A stretch of 64,000 bases of DNA from Nitrobacter sp963807355 (GCA_963807355.1 CAWEBX010000007.1:1-64000); one strand, 5' to 3'; shown: positions 18,111 to 29,795, counted from the first letter of the stretch. Translations and numbers: made by a program. Notes: generated from the sequence alone by a model not told the origin.

Positions 18111-18570
18111 TCCTAATTGCCTTCGCGTGTGCAATCACCGTCCTTGGCTTGCTTGGCGTACACCGACAACGGGACCGCCTTGGCGCGGATATCTTTGACC
18201 TCGTGCGATCCACCCGATACGACCCACTCGGATCGTCATCCAAGAAGAAAAGGTACAGTAGGCGTCTTGCATTGCAGTTCTATCAATTGCGCTCTGCCAC
18301 CTGAGTTGCAGCACGATGGCGGTAGGGTAGCAGCATGAGCACCATAGAGAGCATATGCGATACGGGCCGGGCCCGTGATGCAAACGGCGAGCTCCAGCCA
18401 TGCGAATGCTACCATCGCGAGGCCGCTGCAATTCGATAGGGAGGGCGTTTTGTCACAGCTACGAGAGCTTTGAAGGCGAGAGACGCAGCGATCAGCATTC
18501 CGTCGAAGAGACATTCCCGTTATCCGGCAGCGCAAATCGGGTTGCGCCGTACAGAGCAACGTCTAGCGCC
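18111..18570. other. Nothing recognised
   Basis: No gene identified. A minus-strand stretch near 18265-18310 (GGTGGCAGAGCGCAATTGAT) vaguely recalls a tRNA D-arm, but no full cloverleaf can be built. Confidence 0.4.
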
Positions 18571-18578
18571 CCTATAAA

Positions 18579-18595
18579 CTATTGATTTCATTGGC
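18579..18595. repeat. 17-bp repeat, candidate attachment-site copy 1
   Basis: CTATTGATTTCATTGGC at 18579-18595 matches 16 of 17 bases of 19437-19453 in the same orientation. The second copy adjoins a tRNA-Arg 3' end. Confidence 0.5.
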
Positions 18596-19436
18596 AGCTG
18601 CGGCCCGACCGCGAATTTTGTGCCCCTTGATGCCCCTGTGCCGCGATGCTTTGTGTAAATCTGTGCCGCCGTAGGTGGCTAGCAAGAAAAACGTGGCTGA
18701 TGCCCGCTGTCTCGGCCTGGAGTTTTGGGCAACGTAGGCTGCTGCGAATGTCGTGGTCATTCGGTTTCGCTATCCCGCATCGAGGGAGCTACAGCGCGCC
18801 CAGGCACGGTACCCTATCCCGACATCGGCCTTCGAAGGCCCGGCTGCGGTCTCCGTTCGATTCATCTGCCACATGCTCGACGCACCCGGCCACGCTGACC
18901 TAGCGACCGTACTTCCCGACGCCTCGGTGGCGCTAAAGCTCGGCGGCGCGAAAATCTTGCGCTGAGACTCGCGCGCGCGATTCGATAGTCGAGGACGAGA
19001 CAGATATCGATGCTTCCCAACTCGGTCGTGACAGCCTCCAAGAACTTGCTGCGCTCCTGCGGCGTCGAGGATGTGAACAATGCCGCGCATCCAAACGGGT
19101 GAACCGTTTCGGCTTGCTTACCCAACGCTTACCTAAAAAGACTTTTTGCTTTAGCAAATTTAGATAAGCCATTGACATGGCGGGGCCAAGAACTACGCCG
19201 ACGAAAGGTGCTTAATACAGTCGGAATGGTGCGACCTGCAGGGCATCGCGGAAAGGCTATGGGCATTCCAGCCACGACCATTGCTCGAGGCGCCAACCGA
19301 TCCGGAAGCGAAAGTATCGTGATTGGCATTCCCGCATTGCAACCCCGGCAACCTCGACTCATAAAGGCGGGATGGCGTCTTCTGTTACCCCAGGCGTTAC
19401 CCTGCCACCGTCGTCCTCTCTTCATCGCCAGCTAAG
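18596..19436. other. Remnant between the 17-bp repeats, nothing certain
   Basis: Short frames exist, for example a minus-strand ORF ending KIRGRAAAANEINSL across repeat 1 and a plus-strand ORF at 18753-18965. None shows integrase motifs or a known family. It could be the residue of an integrated element. Confidence 0.4.
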
Positions 19437-19453
19437 CTATTGATTTAATTGGC
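19437..19453. repeat. 17-bp repeat, candidate attachment-site copy 2
   Basis: CTATTGATTTAATTGGC overlaps the CCA end of the tRNA-Arg fragment (on the minus strand). Confidence 0.5.
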
Positions 19454-19504
19454 GCGCCAGAACAGATTTCGAACTCCTGACCCCCAGATTCGTAGTCTGA
19501 TGCT
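19450..19504 (-). tRNA. tRNA-Arg (ACG), 3' fragment
   Basis: Read on the minus strand, AGCATCAGA-CTACGAA-TCTG gives an anticodon stem-loop with anticodon ACG. A TTCGAA T-loop and the acceptor end TGGCGCG-CCA follow. The acceptor 5' strand and a proper D-arm are missing upstream, so only the 3' part is present. The T-arm contains one extra A compared with a normal T-loop. A tRNA 3' fragment beside a repeat is what integration of a mobile element leaves behind. Confidence 0.7.
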
Positions 19505-19938
19505 AAAAGAAGCTGACTAAGAGACGACGCCGAAATCAATACTGGGAACCGCATGGCTCTCGCGCGGTCACCCGAGAGTCGACGTTTCACATCTGTCTGC
19601 GATCGACTTCGAAACACTTTGTACTGACTGAGTCATTCGCAAGGGGGATTGGCGATACCCATGTCAACTTGTCCACTCTCGTGCGCGCCCGCCCTCGTGC
19701 CCGTTTATTGGACATTCGTTGGACACCGATGGCTGGGGCGGCGCTGCTCGCCCAGATATCGCAAAGTGAGCGATCGGAAGTCCGGCGCATCATCCACGCT
19801 GGCGTCAGAGTTTGCTACCTATGTGTATCCTGCGATACCGCAGGCTAAACTGAAAGAACATAAGTGATTGTAGCTACGACCAAATTGTCGAGAAAGCGAT
19901 GCTAACCCTCTCCCGCAAGGGGAGGGGGAAAAAAGTAG
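19505..19938. other. Nothing recognised
   Basis: The stretch contains a near-repeat TTGGACATTCGTTGGACAC near 19707-19725 but no identifiable gene. From about 19910 the alphaproteobacterial block begins. Confidence 0.4.
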
Positions 19939-20400
19939 TCACGGTTTCCATTCCATGGCTTCACCGGCCGCCCCGACGTGGGATTGACGTCATCGCCTGC
20001 CATGCACAAATCCGTTGCGCTCGTAGAAGCGGATGGCGCGGGCGTTGTCGGTGTTGACCAGCAGCGTAATTCCTGCCGGCGACAGCCGTTTCGCCTCATC
20101 CATCAGCGCGCCGGCGATGTCGCCGCCCCAATGCGCGGGGCTGACCACGAGCTGGTCGAGATAGCCCGCCGCATCGATGGTGACGAAGCCGGCGAGTTCG
20201 CCGGATTGCTCGGCGACGATGATTTTGGCGTTCGGTACGAGCTCGTTGCGCCAGCGTTCGCGCCACCACGGCACGCGCGCCGCGAAATCGATCGCGGGAT
20301 AGGCCTGCTGCCAGGTCGCGTGCCACAGCGCGATCGCGGCGTCTTCGTCGGCGGGCGCGTAGGGACGAAGTTTGAACGTCTCGGTCTCTTGTTTGGGCAT
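19939..20400 (-). CDS. GNAT family N-acetyltransferase
   Basis: MPKQETETFKLRPYAPADED starts at 20400. The fold is visible in order: IALWHATWQQAYP, IIVAEQSGELAGFVTI, LDQLVVSPAHWGGDIAGALM (acetyl-CoA loop, degenerate) and TLLVNTDNARAIRFYERNGF. The frame slips after NGFVH, and the natural end is probably RPVKxMEWKP at 19939. About 150 residues is normal. The substrate is unknown. Confidence 0.88.
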
Positions 20401-20445
20401 GATCTTATCCGACAACCGGAAGCTCCACTTTTCGGGATCATGCCC

Positions 20446-21478
20446 TCACCGCTCGGTCAGCTTCAGTTCGATGCGGCGGTTGCGCTTGAAGGCCTCTTCG
20501 GTCGTGCCGGGATCGAGCGGCTGGAATTCGCCGAAGCCGGCGGCGACCAGGCGCTGCGGCGGCACGCCGAGCGACACCAGATACTGCACCACCGAGATCG
20601 CGCGCGCCGACGACAAGTCCCAGTTCGACTTGAAGACCGGGCTGTTGATCGGCCGGACGTCGGTGTGGCCGTCGACGCGCAGCACCCAGGCGATCTCGCT
20701 CGGGATCTGCTTGTCGAGATCGGTCAGCGCGCCGGCCACCTTGTCGAGTTCGGATTTTCCTTCCGGCAGCAGCGTCGCCTGTCGCGGTATCGAAGAAGAC
20801 TTCCGACTGGAACACGAAACGGTCGCCGACAATTCGAATATCCGGCCGGTTGCCGAGAATGGTCCGCAGGCGTCCGAAGAATTCCGAACGGTAGCGCGAC
20901 AGTTCCTGCACCCGCTTCGCCAGCGCGACGTTCAGCCGCTGTCCGAGATCGGCGATGCGGTTCTGCGACTCCTTGTCCTTTTTCTCGGAGGCATCGAGCG
21001 CGTTCTCCAGCGCCGCCAGTTGCCGGCGCAGCGCGCTGATCTGTTGTGTCAGCACCTCGACCTGCGCCAGCGCGCGGGCCGAAATCTGCTTTTCGGAATC
21101 CAGCGCCTTGTTCAGTTCGGCTGTTGCGGCCGGCGGCATCGTTACCCGCGCCGGCGAGGCCGTCATAGAGTCCCTTGACCCGGTCGCGCTCGGCCTCTGC
21201 CGATACGAGGCCCGCGCGCAACTGGCCGACCTCGTCGCTGAGGCTGATCTTGCCGAGTTTTTCCAGCGACAGCAGATCGTTCAATTGCGCGATCCTGGCA
21301 TTGAGTTGCTCCAGCACCTTGTCCTTGCCCGAGTCACTTCCTGCGACAGGAAGAACTGCACCACCAGAAACACCGACAGCAGGAACACGATCGCGAGCAC
21401 CAGCGTCGAGAGGGCATCGACGAATCCCGGCCAGTAGTTGAATCCGCTCTCGTTCCGGCGCCCGCGTGCTAGGGCCAT
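20446..21478 (-). CDS. OmpA/MotB-like peptidoglycan-binding protein
   Basis: It starts MALARGRRNESGFNYWPGFV at 21478 and has one membrane segment (LSTLVLAIVFLLSVFLVVQF). A long coiled coil follows (residues about 60-190, for example LRRQLAALENALDASEKKDK). The OmpA_C domain is at the end, with LRVDGHTDVRPINSPVFKSN and AAGFGEFQPLDPG..RNRRIELKL. Three frame breaks were found. This domain order is that of MotB-like stator partners. The upstream gene is the matching MotA/TolQ-like protein, 82 bp away. Confidence 0.85.
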
Positions 21479-21559
21479 GATGTTTCTCTTAAGATTGTGC
21501 CCCTCCCTCTGCGGAGGAAGGCGCCGGTCGCGAAGCGGCGGTCGGGGTAAACGGGACGG

Positions 21560-22566
21560 TCAGCTGGTCGTCTCCGGCGGCTGTGCAAGGTACTGAAGCA
21601 GCTTCTTGATCTCGCGGTTTTGCTCGCCCTGTTCGTCCGCCCATTCGCGGATCAACTGCTGTTCGGTCCGCATATGAGCTGACGAGCTCCTGAATGGCTT
21701 CCGCAAGGCTCGCCATTGCGGAGGTGGTGTCATGGTCGGATCCCGTCTTCTCGACGGTGACGCGAAGCCGTTCAATCGCGGTCTTTATTTCGGCGGCTGG
21801 ATCAGCCCGGAGTTTCGCCGCCATATTCGCGAACGGTGGTGGCGAGCCAGTCCTCTAGATCGGTATAGAAGCGGTTCTGCGCTTGGCTGGATTGCAGGTC
21901 GAGAAAGCCGAGAATCAGCGATCCGGCGAGGCCGAACAGCGACGACGAAAACGAAATGCCCATGCCGCCGAGCGGCGCGGCGAGACCTTCTTTCAGCGTG
22001 TCGAACAGCGACCCGGCATCGCCGCCGATCTTCAGGCCGTCGATCACCTTGCCGACCGAGCCGACGGTTTCGATCAGGCCCCAGAACGTGCCGAGCAGGC
22101 CGAGGAAGACCAAAAGGCCCGTCATGTAGCGGGAGATGTCGCGGGCTTCGTCGAGCCGGGTGGCGATGGAATCGAGCAGATGCCGCATGGTCTGCTGCGA
22201 GATCGACATCTCGCCCGGTGCGCTCGCCGCCGAGAATCGCGGCCATCGGTGCCAGCAGTCGCGGCCTCTGGTCAGTGGCCGAGGCCCGGATTGGCGATGC
22301 GGAAATTGTTGACCCATGCGATCTCGGGATAAAGCCGGATCACTTGCCGGAATGCAAAAATGATTCCGATCGTCAGCACGCCTGCGATCAGCGCGTTGAG
22401 ACCGGGGTTGGCGAAGAAGGCGGAAATGATCTGCTTGTAGAGAACGATCAGCACCAGCGCGCACAGCACGATAAACACCAGCATGCGCACCAGGAATATC
22501 CGGGGCGGCGACAGCTTGGTCAGTTCGATCTCCAGTGCGGAGCGGGGGGCGCTTGCCTTGCGCCAT
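21560..22566 (-). CDS. MotA/TolQ/ExbB-family proton-channel-like protein
   Basis: It starts MAQGKRPPLR at 22566, with two membrane segments early (FLVRMLVFIVLCALVLIVLY and LNALIAGVLTIGIIFAFRQ). The conserved core DISRYMTGLLVFLGLLGTFW and GLIETVGSVG...GGMGISFSSSLFGLAGSLIL is typical of MotA/TolQ/ExbB channels. The C-terminus is a soluble helix (REWADEQGEQNREIKKLLQY) ending at 21560. Three frame breaks occur. No flagellar gene is nearby, so it is probably an envelope system rather than a flagellar stator. Confidence 0.82.
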
Positions 22567-23290
22567 GAGTGAGCTTGCTTAACCCATCAAGGAGAGGCGA
22601 GGAAGTCCAGACAAGCCGCATTATGGCACAGCGTTGCCGGGAAAAAATAGCTTGTTCGACCAGTTTTGCCCTACCGATACAGAGCCTGAATGCGAAACCG
22701 GGTTTGAATCATGGCATATTTGTTTGGCCACAGAGCATTTCGGGCCACCAAGGAGCTTGCATGGACGCTTATCCAAGTCTTGATGACGATGGCACGGTCG
22801 ATCGCAGATGGCTTGGGCGGCTTGAGCACGGACGTGCTGACGAGTGTTCGGGCACATGTGCGGACCGGCCGCGATTTCGACGCGCGCATCACGTTTATCG
22901 AATTATCCGCCCACGGCGGACGGCAGCGGGTCGGGCCGTCAGCCACGATCGGATGACGACGGCTGTCGTCAGATCCGCGTCCGGCTTGCACGCGATCTGG
23001 CGATGCAAACGCACGTCGAGAGACGCAACGCGCGTTACCATTTTCTTTCAATTTGAATGGAACCTGACTCACGACTGTGTGACTCCGCAGAAATCGGAGT
23101 GACTTCAAGATCGATAGCGTCGTGTGACATTGCGCCGCCGCAAATCGTATTGCGTCGCAGTCGTTGTCGTTTAATCTGAACTGCATCAGGGATATCGACA
23201 CGGATTCGCGCATCAGCTCTGCGAAGCATCACGCTTCGCGGAATGCGAGTTCGTATTGCGCCTTGCGAATCATGAGGTTTCCAGGTTCCA
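22567..23290. other. Unexplained 0.7-kb gap with a weak ORF
   Basis: A plus-strand frame at 22711-22956 (81 residues, MAYLFGHRAFRATKELAWTL) is partly helical in pattern but has no recognised family. The remainder holds only short frames. The 3' end should contain the promoter of the efflux genes, and no operator palindrome is obvious. Confidence 0.35.
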
Positions 23291-24506
23291 ATGCCAAGAT
23301 TTAATTCACGACTGACGTCCGTCGCTCTTTTGATCGCCGGATTGTCGCCGCTCCTGGCGGCTGCGACGAGCCCGCCACGGCCGAAGCTTCGGTCACAAGC
23401 GGTCACACCGGAGGTCAGCGTCGTCACGGTGGTTCCGAAGCCGCATGCGATGGTGCGCGAATTGCCGGGCCGCATCGCGCCGTTACGCGCGTTGCCGAGG
23501 TGCGCCCACGCGTCTCCGGCATTATCACCGAGCGCCTGTTCAAGCAGGGCAGCGAGGTCAAGGCCGGCGATCTCGCTGTATCAGATCGATCCGAAACCGT
23601 TCGAGGTCGAATTGCAGGCGGCGGAGGCGTCGCTGGCAAAGGCCAATGCCGTATTCGAGCAGGCGTCGCATCATGCGAGGCGTATCGCGCAACTGACGGC
23701 CCGGCACGCCACCTCCGAGGCCGAAAACGAGAAGGCGATCGCCAACATGCGCCAGGCAGAGGCCGATGTCGCTGGCCGCAAGGCGGACTTCGCGCGGGCG
23801 CGGCTCAATCTCGACTACACCACCATCCGTCGCACCGATCGGTGGCGTGGTCGGCGCGGCTCAGGTGACCGAGGGCGCGCTCGTCGTCCAGAACGAGACG
23901 GCCAGTCTCGCGACGGTGCAGCAACTCGACACGATCTACGCCGACTTCACCCAGTCGGTGACGCGAGCTCAATAATCTGCGCCGCGCATTCGAGAGCGGC
24001 GAACTGGAGCGCATCGCACCGGGCGCGGCGAAAGTCCGCCTCGTGCTGGACGATGGAACGCTCTATCCGCTGCCTGGAAAATTCCTGTTTTCCGAAGCCA
24101 AGGTCGATGCCTCGACCGGCCAGGTGACGCTGCGTGGCGAATTTCCGAATCCGAACCGCGAGCTGCTGCCGGGCATGTACGTCCGCGTGCTGCTGGAGCA
24201 GGGCGTCGACAGCGATGCGATCGCCGTTCCCCAGCAGGCGGTGCAGCGCGACTCCAGCGGCGGCAGCGAGGTCTTTGTCGTCAGGGACGACAACCACGTG
24301 ATTGTGCGTCCGATCCGGACGCGCGCCGTCCATGACGGCCACTCGATGGTCAGCCACGGTCTCGAAGGCGGGCGACCGCGTCGTGGTCGAAGGTTTCCAG
24401 AAGTTCACGGCCGGCGACAAGGTTCGGCCCGTGATGTGGGCGGAAGCCGATGCTTCGGAGGCAGACCGGAGCGCTGCCAGGCAAGACCGCGGACGCGCGG
24501 CGGTAG
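23291..24506 (+). CDS. RND efflux periplasmic adaptor (AcrA/MexA family)
   Basis: MPRFNSRLTSVALLIAGLSP begins with a signal-peptide-like segment. The membrane-fusion core follows: VVPKPHAMVRELPGRIAPLR, the barrel and hairpin (VELQAAEASLAKANAVFEQA), APIGGVVGAAQVTEGALVVQ-like sequence, and LRGEFPNPNRELLPGMYVRV. It ends in ALPGKTADARR at TAG 24504-24506. About 400 residues is typical. Four or five frame breaks were found, two of them clearly one extra base. The permease gene starts 6 bp later, so they are one operon. Confidence 0.9.
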
Positions 24507-24512
24507 CTCGTC

Positions 24513-27500
24513 ATGCCGGGTTTCTTCATCGACCGGCCCATTTTCGCGTGGGTCATCGCGCTGTTCATCTGTCTGATCGGCGCGATCTCGATTCCGTTTC
24601 TGGCGGTGGCGCAGTATCCGATCATCGCGCCGCCCTCGATCTCGGTCTCGACCGCGTATCCCGGCGCCTCGCCGCAGAACCTTTACAACAGCGTCACGCG
24701 CCTGATCGAGGAACAGCTCAACGGCGCCTCGGGCATTCTCAATTTCGAATCCACCAGCGACTCTCTGGGTCAGGTCGAGATCACCGCGTATCTTCGTTCC
24801 CGGCACCGCAACTCGATATGGCGTCGGTGGACGTGCAGAACCGCATCAAGCGCATCGAGGCGCGCCTGCCCGCTGTCGTGCTGAAGGAAGGCATCCTGGT
24901 CGAGGAAGCGTCCAGCGACGTGCTGCAGATCGTCACGCTGCGTTCGACCGACGACAGTCTCGACGAGGTCGGCCTCGGCGATTTCATGATGCGCAACATC
25001 ATCGGGGAGATCCGGCGCATTCCCGGCGTCGGCCGCGCCACGCTGTTTTCCACCGAACGCTCGCTGCGGGTCTGGCTCGATCCCGACAAGCTCGTCGGCT
25101 ACGACCTGACGTCGGACGACGTCACCAAGGCGATTGCGGCGCAGAACGCGCAGGTGGCCTCGGGCAGCATCGGCGCGACCGCCGAGCCGGGACGGGCAGA
25201 AAACCGCGGCGCTGGTCTGGTGCGGGGGCAGCTCACCACGCCCGAGGAATTCGGCTCCATCTTGCTGCGCGCCAACCGCGACGGCTCCACGGTGCGACTG
25301 CGCGACGTGGCGCGGATCGAGGTCGGCGGCATGGATTACCGGTTCACCACCCGCCTCAACGGCAAGCCGACCGCAGGTCTTTCGGTGATGCTTGCGCCGG
25401 GCGCCAATGCGCTTGCCACCGCGAGCGCGGTGGAAGCCAAGATGAAGGAACTTGTCGAAGTTCTTCCCGGCGAACCATCGCCTACGATATCCCTTACAAC
25501 ATCACGCCGGTGGTGAAGGCCTCGATCGAAAAGGTCGTGCATACGCTGATCGAGGCGGTGGTGCTGGTGTTCCTGGTGATGTTCCTGTTTCTGCAGAACA
25601 TCCGCTACACCATCATTCCGACCATCGTGGTGCCGGTGGCGCTGCTCGGCACCTGTTCGGTACTGCTGCTGATGCGGCTACTCCATCAACATGCTGACGA
25701 TGTTCGGCATGGTGCTGGCGATCGGCATTCTGGTCGACGACGCCATCGTCGTGGTCGAGAATGTCGAACGCATCATGGCGGAGGAAGGACTGCCGCCGAA
25801 GGAGGCCGCGCGCAAGGCGATGTCGCAGATCACGAGCGCCATCATCGGCATCACGCTGGTGCTGATGGCGGTGTTCGTGCCGATGGCGTTCTTTCCGGGC
25901 TCTGTCGGCATCATCTACAGGCAGTTCTCCGTCACCGTGGTCGCCGCGATCGCCTTCTCCGCCCTGATGGCGCTGTCGCTGACGCCGGCGCTGTGCGCCA
26001 CGCTGCTGAAACCGGTGAAGGCCGGACACGGCCACGCGCGCAAGGGCTTGTTCGGCTGGTTCAATCGCGCGCTGGAGGGCGTGCGTGGCCGCTATGTCTC
26101 GACCGTCGGCTGGTCGCTGAGGCGGACCGGACGCCTGATGCTGATTTACGCTGTGCTGGTTGGTGGTCTCGTCTGGGCCTTCGTTCGCCTGCCCGCCGGC
26201 TTCGTGCCGGTGGACGATCAGGGCTTCATCACGACCGACGTGCAGACGCCGTCGGATTCGTCCCATGGCCGGACCGAAGCGGCAGTCGAGGCGGTCGAGA
26301 AATATCTGGCCAAACGGCCGGGGATTGCGGATGTCACGTTCCTCACCGGTTTCGCCTATTCGGGGCAGGGCATGAACACGGCGCAAGCGTTCATCACCCT
26401 GAAGGACTGGTCGGAACGGCCTGAGAAAGATTCCGCCGCCAATATCGTGGCTGACACCAACCGCGATCTGTCCTCGCTGCGCGACGCCAAGATCACCGCG
26501 CTGCAGCCGCCGCCGATCGACAACCTCGGCAATTCCTCGGGCTTCAGCTTCCGCCTGCAGGATCGCGGCCAGAAAGGCTACGAGGCGCTGATGCAGGCGA
26601 CCGATCAGTTGATCGCGGAAGCCAATGCCAGTCCGGTCTTGAAGAATGTCTATGTCGAGGGTTTGCCGTCGGCGCCGCAGGTCAATCTCGTGATCGATCG
26701 CGAGAAGGCCAGCGCCCTCGGCGTCACCTTCCAGGACATCAACGATACCATGTCGACCAATCTCGGCTCGACCTATGTCAACGACTTCCCCAACCGTGGG
26801 CGGATGCAGCGCGTGATCGTGCAGGCGGACCGTGACGGCCGCACCAACGTGCGCACGACATCCTCAACTACAACGTCAAGAACAGCAGCGGCCGGCTGGT
26901 CCCGTTCTCGTCGTTCGCCTCGATCGAATGGTCGAAGGGACCGACCCAGATCGTCGGCTTCAACTACTATCCGTCCATCCGCATCAGCGGTGAGGCGCGG
27001 CCGGGCTTCACCTCCGGCGACGCGATCGCCGAGATGGAGCGGCTGGCGGGCCGTCTGCCGCGCGGCTTCGGCTATGAATGGACCGGCCAGTCGTTGCAGG
27101 AAAAGCTGTCGGGATCGCAGGCGCCGTTCCTGCTCGCGCTCTCGGCGCTGGTGGTGTTCCTCTGCCTTGCCGCGCTCTATGAAAGCTGGACCATTCCGCT
27201 CGCCGTGCTGCTGACGGTGCCGCTCGGGATCTGCGGCGCGGTGCTGGCGGCGACCATGCGCGGCCTTGCCAACGACGTCTATTTCACCGTCGGACTCGTT
27301 ACGATCATCGGTCTGGCCGCCAAAGGACGCCATCCTCATCATCGAATTCGCCAAGGATTTGCGCGCGCAGGGCAAGCCGCTCATCGAAGTCGACGGTCGA
27401 GGCGTGCGCGCTGCGGTTCCGCCCGATTTTGATGACCGGCCTTGCCTTCGTCTGCGGCGTGCTGCCGATGGTCGTCGCACAGCGGCGCAGGCGGAGCGAG

Positions 27501-27684
27501 CCAGCAGGCGCTCGGCACCAGCGTGATGGGCGGCATGATCGCGGTGGTGGTGCTGGCGCTGCTGATGGTGCCGGTGTTCTTCGTCGTCGTGATGCGCGTG
27601 CTCGGGCGCGACAAGAGCGGATTGGAGCCGGTGGGCGAGCCGGAAATCCACGGGCCGCCGGCACCGCTGCATCCAGCGGAATAA
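24513..27684 (+). CDS. RND multidrug efflux permease (AcrB/HAE1 family)
   Basis: MPGFFIDRPIFAWVIALFIC is the classical HAE1 N-terminus. It is followed by QYPIIAPPSISVSTAYPGAS, the TM4 region GMVLAIGILVDDAIVVVENV, the porter-domain PPIDNLGNSSGFSFRLQDRG and the TM7-9 region LLALSALVVFLCLAALYESW. It ends AVVVLALLMVPVFFVVVMRV and tail HPAE. The length, about 1050 residues, is full. It works in the inner membrane with the adaptor encoded just upstream and an outer-membrane channel not present here. At least seven frame breaks are scattered along the gene. A stretch of about 1.1 kb (25691-26860) is clean. Confidence 0.93.
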
Positions 27685-27877
27685 CCAGCGGAGTTTCCGT
27701 GCGTCACGGCAGCGGTTAACGACTCTTAAGTTTCCAGCGGGTGCGGTATGCGTGAGATATTTCCGTCGTCGCGCTAACAATCGTCAGCCATGACCATTGT
27801 CCTCGCTGACTCAGTTTTTGCAGCGCAGGCGTCAGAACCGCTTTGTGTCGAGCAAACGCCTTCATTGGCCTGGGCTA

Positions 27878-28673
27878 TTATCCCAGCGACTTGAGGATTT
27901 TCACGAGTTCGGCGTGGACGAACTCGTTGCCGCAGATCACATCGCCGGTCGTGAGCGGATCGTCGTCGCCCTGGATGCCGCTGACGATACCGCCTGCCTC
28001 GCGCACGATGATTTGTCCGCCCGCAATATCCCACGGCTGCAGGTTGCGCTCCCAGTAGCCGTCGAGGCGGCCCGCCGCGACGAACGACGAGATCGAGCGA
28101 GGCCGCGCCGAAGCGGCGCAGGCCCGCGACCTTCGGCTGTAGGGCCGCCATCTCCCGTCGCGACAGTTCATGATCGCCGCGCCCGATGTGCGGCAGGCCG
28201 CAGGCGATGACGCAGTCGTTCATCTGGCGCCGTCCCGGACACGCGCAGCCGTTGATCGTTGAGAAAGGCACCCTTGCCGCGCTCGGCGGTGTAGAGCTCG
28301 TCGTTGGCGGGATTGTAGATCGAGGCCGGCGATCAGCACGCCGTCACGCTGCAGGCCGATCGATATTCGCGAAATGCGGAATGCCGTGCAGGAAGTTGGT
28401 GGTGCCGTCGAGCGGATCGACGATCCAGGTGTGGCTCTTGTCGGCGCCCTCGCGGTTGCCGCCTTCCTCGCCGAAAAAGCCGTAACCGGGACGTGCCTTG
28501 CTGAGCTCGTCGTACAGCATGTCCTCCGCGCGCTTGTCCGCGAGGCTCACGAAGTTCGCAGGTCCCTTCAGTGACACCTGAAGATTCTCGATCTCGCCGA
28601 GATCGCGTTTCAGGCTCCGGCCGGCGCGGCGCGCAGCCTTGACCATGACGTTCATGAGAGCGGATTGCAGCAT
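27878..28673 (-). CDS. Inositol monophosphatase family protein
   Basis: MLQSALMNVMVKAARRAGRS starts at 28673. Metal-binding motifs are GYGFFGEEGG and WIVDPLDGTTNFLHGIPHFA. The C-terminal signature is QPWDIAGGQIIVREAGGIVS, and it ends ELVKILKSLG. This is the SuhB-like fold that removes phosphate from inositol phosphates or related sugars. Three frame breaks are present, one an extra A after HFA. It is last in the minus-strand cluster that starts at tkt. Confidence 0.92.
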
Positions 28674-28735
28674 GATTGAGCTCGGGTGAATGATGAGGTC
28701 TGGGTGCCCTGCGGGAAGGTTCCCGTCAAGGCGGT

Positions 28736-29777
28736 TCATTGGATTCCAAGCCATTTGCGGGCGGCGTCTCTCCGCCTTGGCGCGTTCTTCGGGCGTTGCC
28801 TGCGCCATCGCTTCGTCGAGCATCAGATCGCCCTTGCCGGCGGTCTTCGCCACGATATGCCATTTCAGGCCTTCGATCTTGTCCGTCGGCACGCCCATGT
28901 CCGTGACGAGAACGCGGGCGAGACGATTTTGAGCGATCGCGCTGTTTTGTCTGGCGGCTTTGCGCAGCAGCGATACCGCGGCGACCTCGTTCTTCTCGGT
29001 GCCGCTGCCGTTGAACAGCGCGATCGCATACTCGACTTCGGCATCGACGTTGCCTGCGAGCGAGGCCGCCTGCAACAGCCGCACTGACTTGTAGAGATTC
29101 TTTTCGAGGCCGTTGCCCTCCTTGTAGAACGTCGCCAGCGCATATTGCGCCTCCGGGGTGCCGGCGTCGGCGGCGGATCGCAGCAGTTCGGCGGCGCGCT
29201 TGAAATCCTGCGGCAGCGTTTGCCCGTCCATGTAGAGAAGGGCCAAGTTGTAGGCGGCTTTGGGCTGGCCTAGCTTGGCGGACGAAGCTAGCCATTTTAC
29301 AGCGCTCGCCCTGTCGGGCGGTCCGCCGCGTCCGCTGATGCGAAGCATCGCGAGTGCGAACATTGCTTCGCGATCCCCGAGATCGGCCGCACGCTGGTGC
29401 CACTCGATTGCCTTGCCGTAGTCGCGCTTGACCCCGAGCCCATTGGCGTAGAGCTCGCCGAGCATGGTCATGGCGGCGGGAGCCTTGTTTTCCTGTGCCT
29501 GTTTCAATGCGAGATCAAACGCGGTCTTGTAGAGACCGCGCTGATAGGCGCCGTAGACCAGATCCGCATTCGGGTCGTCAGGGGTTTGCGCGTTCGCCTT
29601 GTTGTCCGGTTCGGGCCTGGTTGGTGGCGTTGGCGGGACCGACTTGATGGTCTTCGTCTTCACGTTCTTGCTGGCGGATGGCGGGTCGGCCGCCGGCGCT
29701 GACTGGAGCTGCGCCAGGGCGCTTTCCCCGAGCATGAGAATGCTGGCGACGATGGCAGCAGGACGCAGGAAGGTCAT
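28736..29777 (-). CDS. Sel1-repeat (TPR-like) exported protein
   Basis: MTFLRPAAIVASILMLGESA (29777) is a signal peptide. A proline-rich linker (VPPTPPTRPEPDN) leads to at least five Sel1 repeats of about 36 residues, for example AMTMLGELYANGLGVKRDYG and AAYNLALLYMDGQTLPQDFK. Such proteins act as scaffolds in the periplasm, and the partner is unknown. Near 28770 the frame slips. The natural end is ARKWLGIQ at 28736, whereas the uncorrected frame runs on into the phosphatase gene. Confidence 0.88.
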
Positions 29778-29795
29778 CCGGCGTCCCCTTAGGAT

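Noticed and set aside
18240..18320. tRNA gene
   Set aside because: Only a D-arm-like stretch; no anticodon or T-arm can be folded.
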